A stretch of 64,000 nt of DNA from the NCBI GenBank assembly GCA_963580285.1, contig OY757019.1:60904587-60968586 (forward strand). Reading direction: 5' to 3'. The notes beneath the pieces were generated by a model. That model made no database searches and was not told the origin of the DNA. It worked only from the letters and a program-made list of their open reading frames with translations. The stretch comes from Lucinisca nassula (lineage: Eukaryota > Mollusca > Bivalvia > Lucinida > Lucinidae). A program made the translations under genes and the position numbers. Positions 1-10,440 of this stretch are shown in pieces (the first letter of the stretch is position 1; the number at the start of each line of letters is the position of its first letter).

Positions 1-845
1 CGACGAACGATTTGTTAGTTTGAAACACAACTTCCCATACACAGTGTCCACATAGTTCCTTACGCAACCTTATAATATTCATCAATGGTACTAGAGTATA
101 TAAAATAATCAGAGCCATTTTTATGCTACAATTAATCAAAATGTGATGTGCGACCTTATAGAAGATCATGTAAAATCTTCATGTAAGAATTGCTGCATTT
201 CAAGAACTACTTGTGTAAAGAAAATGTGTAAGAACTGCCGTGTTGAAGTCTTAAGCTCTACTATTTGTGACATATGAACAGTTTAGGCCAATCAACAGTT
301 TTGAGTCACCAGAAATAACAATAAGTATTATTTAAACTACTGCAGAACAGGCTCTTGATTAAGCCAATTTAATAATGGAGTCAGATATTTAATTATTACA
401 GTCATAACTGTGACAATATGTATCCGGGGGAGCATAAAGGCTAGGCAGTTGTCCGTCGTATTCTGTATTTACGTCGTTGTCTGTGTCGTCCGTCACTATT
501 TTTCTGACTCGAACCTTTGGTTGACCTTATAGTGTTGTTTACGACTTCAACACGGCAATTCTTACACATTTTCTTTACAAAAGTAGTTCTTGAAATGCAG
601 CAGTTCTTACAGGAAGGTTTTACATGATCTTCTAGCTGTTCAGCAAGAAAATTTTGCTCACCACATGTTGACTGAGAAAATAAATAAAAAGCTAAAGGTT
701 GCTTAAGACTGACTATGACTATTTAACATACTCGAGTACCATTTAAAAAGATCAGTTGATGAATATTATAAGGTTGCGTAAGGAACTTAGTGGACACTTT
801 GTATTGGAAGATGTGTTTCAAACTTACCAAATTGTCATTTTGCTG
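1..845. mobile_element. Inverted-repeat (foldback) element, left part cut by window edge
   Basis: Positions 1-110 match the reverse complement of about 722-840, and 145-255 match the reverse complement of about 530-650, leaving a loop of roughly 280 bp. The right arm has a 13-14 bp insertion. Arms differ by scattered substitutions, so this is not an assembly mirror. Both arm pairs keep the same short peptide when read in the matching direction (for example CKNCCISRTT and FLTQPYNIHQ), so coding sequence seems to have been caught in inverted orientation. No transposase family is recognised. The region 850-1140 holds nothing I can identify. Confidence 0.7.
145..292 (+). pseudogene. Cys-rich coding remnant in foldback arm, unknown family
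   Basis: Read on the plus strand this arm gives a short open stretch with six cysteines spaced C-x2-C-C-x5-C-x4-C-x2-C, ending at a stop near 280. The opposite arm (about 530-650, minus strand) gives nearly the same peptide with one Cys changed to Phe. Such spacing could bind zinc, but I do not recognise the family. It has no start codon or full-length frame and is best treated as a fragment. Confidence 0.3.
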
Positions 846-1149
846 TGCCATGACTGTGGATAATAAGCAACCAATATGCTCAATTAGAAGACGTATAACT
901 GCTATAACTACTTTAGTCACAAAACCTAATATAAAGATGTCCACAAGATATCGTTTTATTGTGTTTCTCATTTGTTTCAAATGAAGTTCATAAGAACAGA
1001 AAACATGTTTACAATTCATCCATATTAATGCTGTGTTTCTTGACTGTAAAAATAGCATTTTTCGTAAAATTCAATTGTAGGTTGCGGGTTGAAATATTGT
1101 CAAAATAATGTAAATGACACAAAATCGGGTTTTAAGGGCACTACAGGAG

Positions 1150-1350
1150 CATGCATCACGATAACAAGCCTGTAAAACGAAGACCCCTCTTAACCCTATT
1201 TTATATAGAGAAAAGTGGGGTTTACATGGGTATACATTATATGTCTTATTTTTACTTAAAAACATAGATTGTGGGTACTCGTTAGAACCCCCCCCCCATC
1301 GGGGCTGTTCTAACGAGCACCCACAATCTATGTTTAAAACAGAAACGAGA
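1150..1350. mobile_element. Palindromic MITE, family MITE-1
   Basis: The centre is a near-perfect inverted repeat around GTGGGTACTCGTTAGAACC, with a C-tract/ATCGGGG loop. The outer arms carry the family signature of a CCCACTTTTATATAG-like box and a GGGGTTTACA box. The same palindrome recurs at about 11.3, 25.9, 40.9, 44.0 and 61.0 kb. It has no coding capacity. Confidence 0.8.
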
Positions 1351-1447
1351 AAGATTTGTCATATCTGGACGCCATGTTAGACGCCAATATTTCTGACGGA
1401 TTTTGAAAATGATATTTGATAAACACTAGCCAATATTGTTTGTCGGA

Positions 1448-1565
1448 ATGTAGATAATAATAATAATAATAATGATAATAATAATTATATATCACAATAA
1501 CAACTACTACTACGGATAATTATGTAAATAATGAAAACGATGATGACAATAATTAAACTACTTCT
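1448..1565. repeat. Degenerate trinucleotide-rich DNA
   Basis: Runs of ATA/ATG/TAC triplets. The same type of low-complexity DNA recurs at 1847-1945 and 2690-3027, between pieces of SINE-B. Apparent reading frames here are low-complexity artefacts. Confidence 0.8.
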
Positions 1566-1585
1566 ACTATCACATGGACCCCTGC

Positions 1586-1843
1586 ACATTGGGGTTTGCA
1601 GAAATAAACTGGGCTGCATAATGTCTCCACGCAAAGCTGAAATCGACCGCACATGAGTAAGGGTCTAAGCCTGTCCAGACAAAATGGTGCGAGTCGGACA
1701 GCCCCTACATATAAACGGTTTGGTTTGTTTGGGTGTCAGGGCTTGAGATGACATTTCATCTTAATTCGGGATAAAAACGTCACAAAATTTGAAGCAACAT
1801 CTCCAAAATGACCTAAATAGTGTTGACGGGGATTCAAACAAAC
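1586..1843 (+). mobile_element. SINE-B copy
   Basis: Diverged full-length copy of a roughly 290 bp interspersed repeat. It runs from a CATTGGGG-like head through GTCATTTCATCTC-like and GGAAGCAACGTCTCC-like boxes to a GTTGACGGGGA...CAAACAAAC tail. The family is defined by ten or more copies in this window on both strands. The A-rich CAAACAAAC tail and short length fit a SINE. The head is not clearly tRNA-like. Confidence 0.7.
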
Positions 1844-1946
1844 TACATGTACTACTACTAATTCTACCACTTATAATAATGATAATTTTAATACTAAAAA
1901 CAATTATTATGATAATTATACTCTAACTACAACTCTTACTATTAGC

Positions 1947-2690
1947 CTGCTCAGGCAAAGTGGCGCGAGTAGGACCGCCCATGTATATAGGCACTCCACC
2001 CCCCCCCCCTCTCCCCCCACCCCCTTTTGAGACGGTGCGGACCCGGATCGGGCGCCTCAGAACGCGGCGTCTGCTCTGGGTCTACACTGTTTGCTTAAAG
2101 TACATACAATATTTTTTTGCCACATTTAACGTAAACAATATTAACAGGCCTGGCATGGGAAGGAGAACCGTTCCGGTATTGATGGGTGGAGGATTCCGTT
2201 GCCATGTGTGGGTTGAGAATGAGAATTGTTGTGACAGCTGGCCCGATTGGTCGCAGGTTGTACCCCCGTCCCCCCCCCCCCCCACACACACACACAAAGA
2301 TTTTGGAAATTCACAGAATGCATATTCTTGGGCTTTTCCCGCAACTGTGAAGACAAAGACCATGTAACAAGACTGAACGATTCACTTGGACACTGTATAT
2401 CCGTAGATTGGAAGTTTGGTGTCTTAGAGAATCGTTCCCAAGTGACCAAAATGGAAAGCATTATCACTTTGCATGTGTGCCGCCATGTGTTATTCTTAAA
2501 AAATGTTTATCGTGCTCATGTTGTTTACATTGTAAACCTGAGATGAATGAATAAAGAAAAGATTGAGCGGCAGGACTTGGGAAGTCATTTCATCTCATTG
2601 TAGGGTAAAGCTCCCACTAAATTGGAAGCAACGTGTCCAAAATGACCTAAATAGTGTTGTCGGGAACGATAAATCTCATTTCAAACGAAC
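1947..2690 (+). mobile_element. SINE-B copy split by a ~560 bp insertion
   Basis: The middle of SINE-B (CTCAGGCAAAGTGGCGCGAG and following) is at 1947-2003 and its 3' half, with the GTTGTCGGGAACG tail, is at 2567-2690. The sequence between them (about 2004-2566) includes poly-C tracts, a CA repeat and a fragment of the MITE-2 palindrome near 2056-2098. Reading frames here come from low-complexity C-rich sequence and are not considered coding. Confidence 0.5.
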
Positions 2691-2983
2691 AATACTACAC
2701 TTATAACTACTCCCACTACTTCTACTTCTAATTCTACTACTACTACAATAATAATAATGATTATAATAATTTCAATAATCAAACCCATGAAAATAATAGT
2801 TATACTTACTACTATTTCCACTACATGTATTACTTCAACTGCTACTGCTACTTGTACAACAATTATAATGATTTTATTATTATTATTATTAGTAATTATT
2901 GTAATATATGTGTTGGGAGCAAATGAATAAACACTTGCTGAAAATTCATCAGTAATAATAATGAATATAGAAAACGATGATAC

Positions 2984-3027
<44 letters not shown>

Positions 3028-3030
3028 TAT
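2690..3030. repeat. Trinucleotide-rich low-complexity block with (TAA)n
   Basis: Degenerate TAC/TAA/ATT triplets ending in a clean (AAT)n run at about 2989-3026. A long minus-strand frame here is poly-Ile/Val/Leu and is a by-product of the triplets. Confidence 0.85.
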
Positions 3031-3039
3031 AAACACTTT

Positions 3040-3480
3040 TCAAACCCTACTTTGGAAATTTCCAAACTGTGATTTCAAGTTCAAACCGTGACTTAAAGAT
3101 TTATTTAGCACTTGGTTTCCATAGAAAAGCGTTTATGAAATGATAATTTTACAAATGGCGTCTTAACTTGCGTTACAAATTTCAAACCGTGGTTTGAAGC
3201 TTTATTATGCATTAAGCGTTGTAACTGGGGTTTGAAGTTTGTAACTGTGGTTTGATATTACATGTTTCTTAAATATATTGGAGCCCCCGTTCGAAAGTTG
3301 AAACTGTTTAAAGAATTATTGTGGGTTTTGCTTTGAAACCATAGTTTGCAGTTCTTAAGCCCAAGTTTGAAAATTTCAAACGGGGGTTTCAATTTCAATC
3401 TATAGTTTGAAGATTTATTCTGCGATTGGCTTGCCATAGCAGAGGCTTTATGGAAATATTCACCACATTAACCTTTAACA
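3040..3480. repeat. Degenerate repeats of a CAAACCGTGGTTTGAA-like motif
   Basis: A motif of the form TTCAAACYGTGRTTTGAAG recurs about eight times with irregular spacing, often followed by TTTATT. The motif is itself partly palindromic. No coding sequence is seen. Confidence 0.6.
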
Positions 3481-5234
3481 TGTTTTGTGTTCTAGCTACC
3501 CTGTCACGTAGTGACAATGTGAGCGTTTATGATCACGTTTTGTCCGTCGTCCGTCCGTCCGTAAACAATTTCTTCAAACGCCAAATTTCAAAGGAATGAG
3601 CCTTAGTTTGCCCTCTTTCAAAGTTATTCAAATGGTTCTCGGCCGTTCACAGGAACCAGAAATAGATCAAGTTTTTTACTGAAAAATTGAAATAATGTAA
3701 CGCTCAGGTATTTGATATTTGTATGAAGCTTCATCTAGTGTATCTCTATCAAGATTGTTCAAATAATAGCCTAGCTTGGGGCCAAAAACGGCCCGCCCAG
3801 TGGCTCACTTGTTTTGCATAGACTTATATGGGGAAAACATTTAGAAACCAGAAGGTCCAGGTCTTTGATATTTGGTATGAAGCTTCATCTATTGAACCTT
3901 TACCAAGATTGTTCAAATTATAGCCTTGGGGCCAAAAGTGGCTCCGCCCCGGGGCCCCTATGTTTTAAATAGACTAATATAGGGAAAACCTTTAAAAATC
4001 GTCTTATCAGAAACCAGAAGGTCCATGTCTTTGATATTTGGTATGAAGCTTCACTGATGATCTAGGGGACTTCTACAAAGATTATAGCCTTGGAGCCGAA
4101 AATGGCCCGAATGTCGTACATAGCCTTATTAAGGGAAATTCTTTAAAAATCTTCTTGTCTGAAACCAGAAGACACATTTCTATGATATTTGATATGACGC
4201 TTCATCTAATGGATCTATGCCAAGATTTTTCGAATTGTAGTCGAAAATGGCTCCACCCCGGGGACCACATGTTTTACATAGTCTTTTATAGGGAAAATCT
4301 TCAAAAACCTTCTTGTCTGAAACTTGAAATTTGGTGCGAAGCTTCATTCAGTAAACCTCTAGCAAAATCGTTCAAATTATAGCCTTGGAGATAACATTGG
4401 CCCCGCCCCAGGACCCGCATAATTAACATAGATTTATGTAGGGAAAACTTTTAAAAATCGTCTCATCTGTATCCAGAACGTCCAGGTCTTAGATATTTGG
4501 CATGAAACTTCATTTAGAGGACCTCTACAAAGATTGTTCAAATTATAGCCTTGGGGCCAAAAGTGGCCCCGCACCGGCGCCCGAATGTTTTACATAGACT
4601 TATTTAGGGAAATACTTTAAAAAAACTTCTTGTATGAAACTAGAAGTCTCAGGTTTTTGATATTTCGTTTGAAGCTTCGTCTGGTTTACCTCTACCAAGA
4701 TTGTTCAAATTATAGCCTTACGGCCAAATTAAATGACCCCGCCCTAGAGCCCAATATTTTACATAGATATGTACAGGGGAAATCATTGAAAATGAAATCG
4801 TCTTTTCTGAAACCACAAGGGTAAGGTCTTTGATAGTCGGTATGTAGCTTCATCTGATGGACCTCTACAAAGATTATAGCCTTGGGTCGACAATGACCCC
4901 GCCCCGAGGCCCGAATGTTTTACATAGACGTATATAGGGATATCCTTTAATAAAAATCTACTTGTCTGAAACCATGCAGAAGGTCAATCTCGTTGACATT
5001 TTTAAATACGAAGCTTTATCTAGTGGACATCTACCAACTTTGTTCAACTTATAGCATTGGGGCCAAAAATGGCCCTGCCTCGGGCCCACATGTTTAACAT
5101 AGCCTTATATAGAGAAAATCATTGAAAAACTTCTTGTCTGAACCCAGGTCTTTGATATTTGGTATGCAGCTTCATCTAATGGATCTATACCAAGAGTTTT
5201 CAAATTACAGTCTACCCCGGGGTCCACATGTTTT

Positions 5235-5386
5235 TTTTTTTCTTTTTTGGTTTTGGTTTTACGGTCCTTTCAAGATTATTTCACTCATATCGAGCCGATC
5301 GTTAATCAGACGTGGACGAAAACCGGAGTACCCGGAGAAAAACCACCTGACCTTCCGTTGCAGAACTTGGCGTCTCACATGGGTCA
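5235..5386 (-). mobile_element. SINE-A copy, 5' truncated, inserted in array 1
   Basis: Reverse complement of the SINE-A body (GAGACGCCAAGTTCTG, TTTTCGCCCACCTCTGATTA, CTTGAAAGGGCCGTAAAAC), lacking the tRNA-like head. The flanks ACATGTTT (5226-5233 and 5387-5394) look like a target-site duplication of the array consensus ACATGTTTTACATAG. Confidence 0.75.
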
Positions 5387-5492
5387 ACATGTTTTACATG
5401 GACTTATACAGGGAAATCTTCAAAAATCTTCTTGTCTGAAACAAGAAGGCCCAGGACTTTGATATTTGGTATGAGGCTTCATCCAGTGAACC

Positions 5493-5733
5493 GCCGGCCC
5501 GGGAAGCTCAGTCTGATGCGCGTCTGACTGGTAATAAGGAGGACGCGGGTTCGATACCTGCCGGGGTCGGCAACATCCTTTCGTAGGGACCGATAATGAA
5601 ATCTTTTTCTACGGTCATTCTCTCCCTTCCGCTGATTCGAGAAGGGCAGTTGTCAGTGTCTGGCGAAAGACCGGCTCAAAATGATCTACCTTGTGTTGAC
5701 TAGGCCGTTAAACTCCAATACAAACAAAAGAAA
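5493..5733 (+). mobile_element. SINE-C copy with tRNA-like head
   Basis: The head has an A-box-like AAGCTCAGTCTGATGCG and a B-box-like GGGTTCGATACC, and the body ends in TTGACTAGGCCGTTAAAC and an A-rich tail. It is flanked by CATCCAGTGAACC and CACCTAGTGAACC, a slightly diverged target-site duplication within the array unit. Confidence 0.8.
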
Positions 5734-6056
5734 TCACCTAGTGAACCTCTACCAAGATTGTTCAAATTATAGCCTTTGGGCCAAAAGTGGCCCCGTCCCG
5801 GGGCCCGCATGCTTTACATAGACTTATATAGGGAAAACCTTTAAAAACGTCTCAACTGAAACCAGAAGGTCCAGGTCTTTGATATTTGGCATGACGCTTC
5901 ATTTAGGGGACCTCTACAAAGATTGTTCAAATTATAGCCTTGGGCCCAAAAAGGCCCCGCCCCAGGGCCCGAAGGTTTTACATAGACTTATATTGGGAAA
6001 TCTTCTAAAAATCTTCTGGTCTGAAAGTAGAAGTCCCAGGTCTTTTATATTTGGTA

Positions 6057-6542
6057 TAGTAGTCGCAGATTAGATTGACTAGGCGGAACTATCGTTTGTA
6101 CCTGCCTTTGGAATGTTCTATTAGCCAAAAGGTAAAGCAAGTCATCCGACTGTGTGAATTCAACTGTAACCCAAACAAAACTGTGGCGTGTGTGGCTATT
6201 TTGTCCGTTTGCAAAAAGCATGCGAAGGCACTCTACCGAATATTGTGGGGGACACAGCGAATTTGACATATATTGGCAACACCTGTTTAGCTCCGCCTAG
6301 CCAATCCAATCTGCGACTACTATCAGGTGTTGTCAATATATGTCTAATTCGCTGAGTCCACCAGAAGATCGGTTGAGCGCCTTTTTGCATGCTTTCTGCA
6401 AGCGGACCAAATGACCATATACGCCAGTGTTGCAGTTGAATTCACACAATCTGGTGACTTGATTTACCTTTTAGTTAATAGACCATTCCGAAGGCTTGTT
6501 CAAACGATAGCTCCGCCTAGTCAATCTTATATGCGACTACTA
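6057..6542. mobile_element. 486 bp foldback MITE with TA target duplication
   Basis: Begins TAGTAGTCGCAGATTAGATT and ends with the complementary GCGACTACTA. The two arms pair over about 215 bp each. It sits in an array unit whose consensus GGTATGAAGCTTC is split as GGTA / TATGAAGC, so TA was duplicated on insertion, as for Tc1/mariner-type elements. The loop holds a third copy of the terminus (6291-6327). It has no coding capacity. Confidence 0.85.
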
Positions 6543-6640
6543 TATGAAGCTTCATTTAGTTGACCTCTACCAAGATTGTTCAAATTAAAGCATTGCGGCC
6601 AAATTAAATGACTCCGCCCAAGGGCCCAGTGTTTTACATA

Positions 6641-7311
6641 CAGTAGAATTCCGCTTAAAGACCACCCCTATATTAGGACCACTCCGCTATTAAGACCGCT
6701 TTTTGCCAGACCCAAAATATTTTCTGTATATTTAATTGATATTTATTCCTATAAAGAGACCACCCCGCTATTCAGTATTAAGACCGCTTTCAAAAGACCA
6801 AACCTGTCATTACAGTTCGCTATTGAGACCACTTTTTGGTCACGTCAAGTTAATTTGTATCTCTTTGTTGACTGGTCAGGTTTAAATTTTTGCTGGATTC
6901 TTCATCATTACAATACCTCTTGGTAATGTTCACACATATCCCTTAAGGTGTGAATAACAGCAGTTTACATTTTTAACAAAATGTATTATAGGTAACACTA
7001 TCAAGACTAACTCAATAAATAGATGCAGCTCTGTTTTCTTAGGATATTATTTTTAAGAAGATTGTTTTGAAACAATTGAAATCATGAATGTGATTTTTAT
7101 TGGTGTAATGTTGCCACTGATTACATGTAATAAGGAAAAGGACAGAAAAGATTCACCAAATAGCGACAAAATAGACACAATATACATAAAAGGAAATTAA
7201 ATCCATCTTGCCAACAATAAATTTATCACCAATTCCATTATTAGGACCACCCCGCTAATAATACCGCTTTTTAGAAGTCTGGAAAGTGGTCTTAATAGCG
7301 GAATTTCACTG
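6641..7311. mobile_element. Pogo/Tigger-like MITE, 671 bp
   Basis: The ends are CAGTAGAATTCCGCTTAAAG and, inverted, CAGTGAAATTCCGCTATTAAG, flanked by TA on both sides (6639-6640 and 7312-7313). CAGT-type ends with a TA target are typical of pogo/Tigger elements. Subterminal GACCACCCCGCTATTAAGAC boxes repeat several times. No transposase frame is present, so it is non-autonomous. Confidence 0.8.
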
Positions 7312-7419
7312 TATATCTGTATGGCATTGTGTTCAAACAATATACAGAAGAAGCATCACCGGAATCGTTCGCCATCCGCCATTGCTTCCGGTTTGCACCA
7401 AAAAAGCCACTATAAGTCG

Positions 7420-7685
7420 AAAGTGATAATTCAGTAGTCGCAAGTCATACGTCATAAGTCAAAAGTCATAGTCGCAAGTCATGACTCAAAAAAATCACAA
7501 AGTAGAGATAATGACATAAATCAGGGTAATAAACAATATAATAGAATATTAATAAATCAATGTAATAAACAATATAACACAAAATCGATTACCGAGCCGG
7601 AATCGTCGCCGTCGTTGTCCGCCATCCGCCATTGCTCCTCACAAGTCAAATGTCGCAAGTTATAAGTCACAAGTCGACAGGTCAA
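7420..7685 (+). repeat. Short direct repeats of AAGTCATAAGTCG type
   Basis: Two clusters (about 7430-7490 and 7630-7682) of 7-9 bp GTCATAAGTC / GTCGCAAGTC units. A direct repeat (ATCAATGTAATAAACAATATA-like) lies at 7520-7580, and a GCCATCCGCCATTGCT motif occurs twice (about 7370 and 7620). No gene is seen. Confidence 0.6.
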
Positions 7686-7688
7686 AAT

Positions 7689-7984
7689 GCCGGCCTCGGT
7701 AGCTCAGTCGGATGCGTGTCTGACTGATGATCAGGAGGACGCGAGTTCGATACCTGCCGGGGTCGGCAACATTCTTTCGAGGAGATTGATCATGGAATAT
7801 TTTCTACGGTCTATCTCTCCCTTTCGCTGATTCAAGAAGGGCAGTTGAGTTTCTGGCGAAGAATGTGCACTGTACAGGTTAATCGCTTACGTATAAGCCT
7901 GCCCAGGAAAGTGCGGATAGGTAAATTGAACTGCTCAAAAATGACCTACAATATCTTGACTGGGCCGTTAATAGAAACAAACAA
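7689..7984 (+). mobile_element. SINE-C copy, full length
   Basis: Intact tRNA-like head with A box TAGCTCAGTCGGATGCG, a TGAT loop and B box GAGTTCGATACC. The body holds AAGAAGGGCAGTTG, then a stretch matching SINE-B (GCCTGCCCAGGAAAGTGCGG, AAAATGACCTAC, TTGACTGGGCCGTTAA), ending in AAACAAACAAACG. The tRNA head supplies a pol III promoter. It is not a functional tRNA because no acceptor stem closes. Confidence 0.85.
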
Positions 7985-8735
7985 ACGAAATAATCTTTTG
8001 GCGCATCATGTGTTAATTGTGTGACATGAAGCACTGTGGCATGAAGTGTTTTGCGAAACTTTTGAATGGCTTCTTTTGCTGCGAAGAGAAAGAAAGAAAG
8101 AAAGAAAAAAGAAGAGTAATATACTTAAATTTATTTGTTGACCTTCTTTATGGTAGTGCTTGTACTGCTGATATCCGTGTGACTACGAGCAGATTAAAAC
8201 ATGAAAGATCAGTGATGTCAATAGGATTGTAGTTTCTCTGAAGACACAAATAGACAGTCTCTTAATTTGCGAGAGAGACACTTTTTAAGAGGGACTAACA
8301 ACCTATATACTCTGGTAAGTTTCAAATAAGTTGATTGATTATTTGATTGATTGTGTCGTGGTTTAACGACACTTCAACCTCTGTGGATCATTTTGTGTAG
8401 TCTCCCAGAGAAAGAGAGAAAATAAATAGAAGAGATAGTAGAGGAGATGATAGTGAGGGACAGGGGAGAACCAGGAAAATGAAACTGAAGAAAGAACAAC
8501 ATACCCCCTCTACTTTTACCTGCTGCAAGGACCTCAGGTGCTGTCCAAAGTTCTGTTAACCAATAACATTGGACGTCCTAGTCACACAATACACGTCACT
8601 TTCGCCCAACCAACCACAACCCTCCCCACTCCCTAAAGGAGACTGACACACCATATTATTCAAGTCAACAAGTCGAACTACGATGAATCGAACACTTTTG
8701 GGACCACGACAATTTGTTCGAGACAGAGTTTTTTT
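7985..8735. other. No gene recognised; pogo-like terminus fragment
   Basis: Contains a short (AAAG)n-like purine tract at 8087-8112 and, at about 8666-8725, CAAGTCGAACTACGATG followed by CAATTTGTTCGAGACAG. This matches a second fragment at 18768-18860 and is probably the terminus of an old CAGT-type MITE. The small frame at 8017-8232 has no recognisable domain. Confidence 0.5.
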
Positions 8736-8741
8736 TTATTA

Positions 8742-8985
8742 TTATCCTTTTTGTACCAAATGGAATCTTCCTCCTTATATATAGCTGGAGTCTAGTTCAA
8801 AATTTACGGGTGTCAGGTTGTGTTTCTTATTTGGAAGGGACTGAACTTTCAGCAAACAGTGGAGGCCCTGATCAGACGCCGCGTTCTGCGGCGTCTGATC
8901 TGGACCTCCACTGTTTGTCAAGGTACCCCTTTAGGGGTTTCTGGTTACATTGAGTTCCGACTGTTATCTATATATTGCAGTCATA
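8742..8985. mobile_element. Diverged MITE-2 copy
   Basis: Left end CCTTTTTGTACCAAATGG matches the MITE-2 terminus with a decayed TTAA. The core is the family palindrome: CAAACAGTGGAGGCC ... GGACCTCCACTGTTTG around GACGCCGCGTTCTGCGGCGTC. The right end is not clear. Confidence 0.65.
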
Positions 8986-9006
8986 AAATGAGTTTTACGG
9001 CCAAAA

Positions 9007-9071
9007 AATAAATAAATAAATACAAATAAATAAATAAAATGGGAAAAACTAGTGTCATTGTCGTTGCCTTG

Positions 9072-9104
<33 letters not shown>

Positions 9105-9105
9105 G
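9007..9105. repeat. AT-rich microsatellites
   Basis: (AAAT)n-like run at 9007-9038 and a clean (AAT)n at about 9071-9102. The stretch from 9110 to 9394 shows nothing recognisable. Confidence 0.85.
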
Positions 9106-9394
9106 TAAACGCTTACACGTATGTTTCTTATTTCACTCAATTGATTAGTTAATGCTAATGAACTCTCTACCATTTGATCCATTTGGTTCATGTCGTGAGG
9201 GTGGCTGGGTGAGTGACTCTGACGTGTAATTTGCATCACTGGGGCGTCCAACTGATATAAACTTGGAAGTTGGGCATGGCCTGCCGTCATTGCAGCAGGT
9301 AAGGGTAGAGGGGATGTTTTGTTATTTAGGTTTTCGTTTCTACACTTCATTCATTTTCCTCTGCCTTCCCTGTCCATTACTTTCATCTCCTCAG

Positions 9395-9617
9395 CAACGG
9401 GCCTCCGTTGTCTAGTGGATAAGAGCGCTGACTCGTATTCGTTAGGTGTTTCACAGCTGCGGTTTGGGCTTGTCTAGGGTCACATGTGAGACGCCAAGTT
9501 CTGAAACAGGAGGACATGTGGTTTTTCTCCTGGTAATCCGGTTTTCGCCCACCTCTGATAAACGATCGGCTCAATATAAGTGATATAATCTTGAAAGGGC
9601 CGTAAAACCAAAAACAA
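9395..9617 (+). mobile_element. SINE-A copy with tRNA-like head
   Basis: Head GGGCCTCCGTTGTCTAGTGG ATAAGAGCGCTGAC has an A-box-like start and a degraded B box near 9465. The body includes GAGACGCCAAGTTCTG, TTTTCGCCCACCTCTGATAA and CTTGAAAGGGCCGTAAAAC, then an AAAACAAAC tail. Other copies are at 5235 (minus) and 43031. Confidence 0.85.
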
Positions 9618-9734
9618 ACTAGATCTGCAGTCGATGGTATACCATCGTAAATACCCGCTTTTTCTATTAATAACACTAATGACTATGTATTAGCTAGCCA
9701 AAACTACATGTAAGTTAAAAAAAAGTTGCAAAGA

Positions 9735-10440
9735 ACATTCTAACTGATAAGCAAAGTTTCAGAAGTGTAACTCTTATAGTTTAGAAAATATGGCAAAGTC
9801 ATACTTTTTGACCTTTGACCTTGGGGTTATGTTGAGGTCCACCTAAAGTATCAAAATTTATTCTATATTCCAACAGCCATCCAATAACAAAGTTTCAGAA
9901 GTGTAACTCCAATAGTTTAAAATGATATGGCAAGTCATACTTTTTGACCTTTGACGTTGGGGTCAAGGTCACACCAAAAGTAGTCCAACATATTCTGTCA
10001 CACCAAAAGCATCCATATTTATTCTATATTCCAAGGGCCATCCAATAACCAAAGTTTCAGAAGTGTAAATAGTTTAGAAAGTATGGCAAAATCATACTTT
10101 TTGACCTTTGACCTTGGGGTCAAGGTCACACCAAAAGTAACCTGACACATTCTATATTTCAAGGACCGCCCAATAAGCAAAGTTTCAGAAGTGTAACTCC
10201 AATAGTTTAGGAGATATGGCAAATCATAATTTTTGACCTTTGACCTTGGGGTCATGTTGAGGTCAAGGTCACAAAAAGTTGCCCACTGCCATCTACATTC
10301 CATGTACTATCCACATGCAAAGTTTCAAAAGTGTAACTTCAGTGGTTGCAGAGATCTAATCACAAGAAACGTGCGGACGGACGGACGGACGGACAGACGC
10401 CGGAGTGAACTGTGGTACGAAAACAATATACCCGATATAA
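9735..10440 (-). repeat. Pearl-like tandem core array 2
   Basis: About five units of roughly 130-140 bp, each with GCAAAGTTTCAGAAGTGTAA, ATATGGCAAAGTCATACTTT, TTGACCTTTGACCTTGGGGT and CCAACAGCCATCCAATAA. The array ends at 10374-10397 in a (GGAC)n run followed by CAATATACCCGATATAATCT. Strand is assigned so that the CCGT side comes first, as in array 1. No protein is encoded. Confidence 0.8.

Larger units (their letters stand above)
3490..6637 (+). repeat. Pearl-like tandem core array 1
   Basis: Starts with a (CCGT)n microsatellite at about 3543-3565. Then follow roughly 14 imperfect units of about 170-180 bp, each with GATATTTGGTATGAAGCTTC, CAAGATTGTTCAAATTATAG, a GC-rich GGCCCCGCCCCGGGGCCC box, TTTACATAGACTTATATAGG and CTTGTCTGAAACCAGAAGG. 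It is interrupted by a SINE-A at 5235, a SINE-C at 5493 and a foldback at 6057. Tandem cores plus a CCGT/ACGG microsatellite is the published layout of bivalve pearl elements. Short reading frames recur in each unit but are broken and are not regarded as genes. Confidence 0.8.

Noticed and set aside
2681..3043. 120-codon minus-strand frame
   Set aside because: It is a translation of TAA/TAC/ATT triplets (poly-Leu/Ile/Val), with no domain.
4155..5462. Series of similar 60-105 codon frames in array 1
   Set aside because: They are the same repeat unit translated again and again, each broken by stops. No conserved length or start.
5493..5575. tRNA gene (head with A and B boxes)
   Set aside because: A and B boxes are present, but no closed acceptor stem or normal tRNA end is seen, and the sequence continues into a SINE body. 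The same applies at 7689, 9395, 16157 (minus), 18292, 39484, 40072, 41876 (minus) and 43031.
9830..10270. GGTCAAGGTCA boxes as nuclear-receptor response elements
   Set aside because: They are fixed parts of array units far from any gene. Sequence alone gives no reason to call them regulatory.
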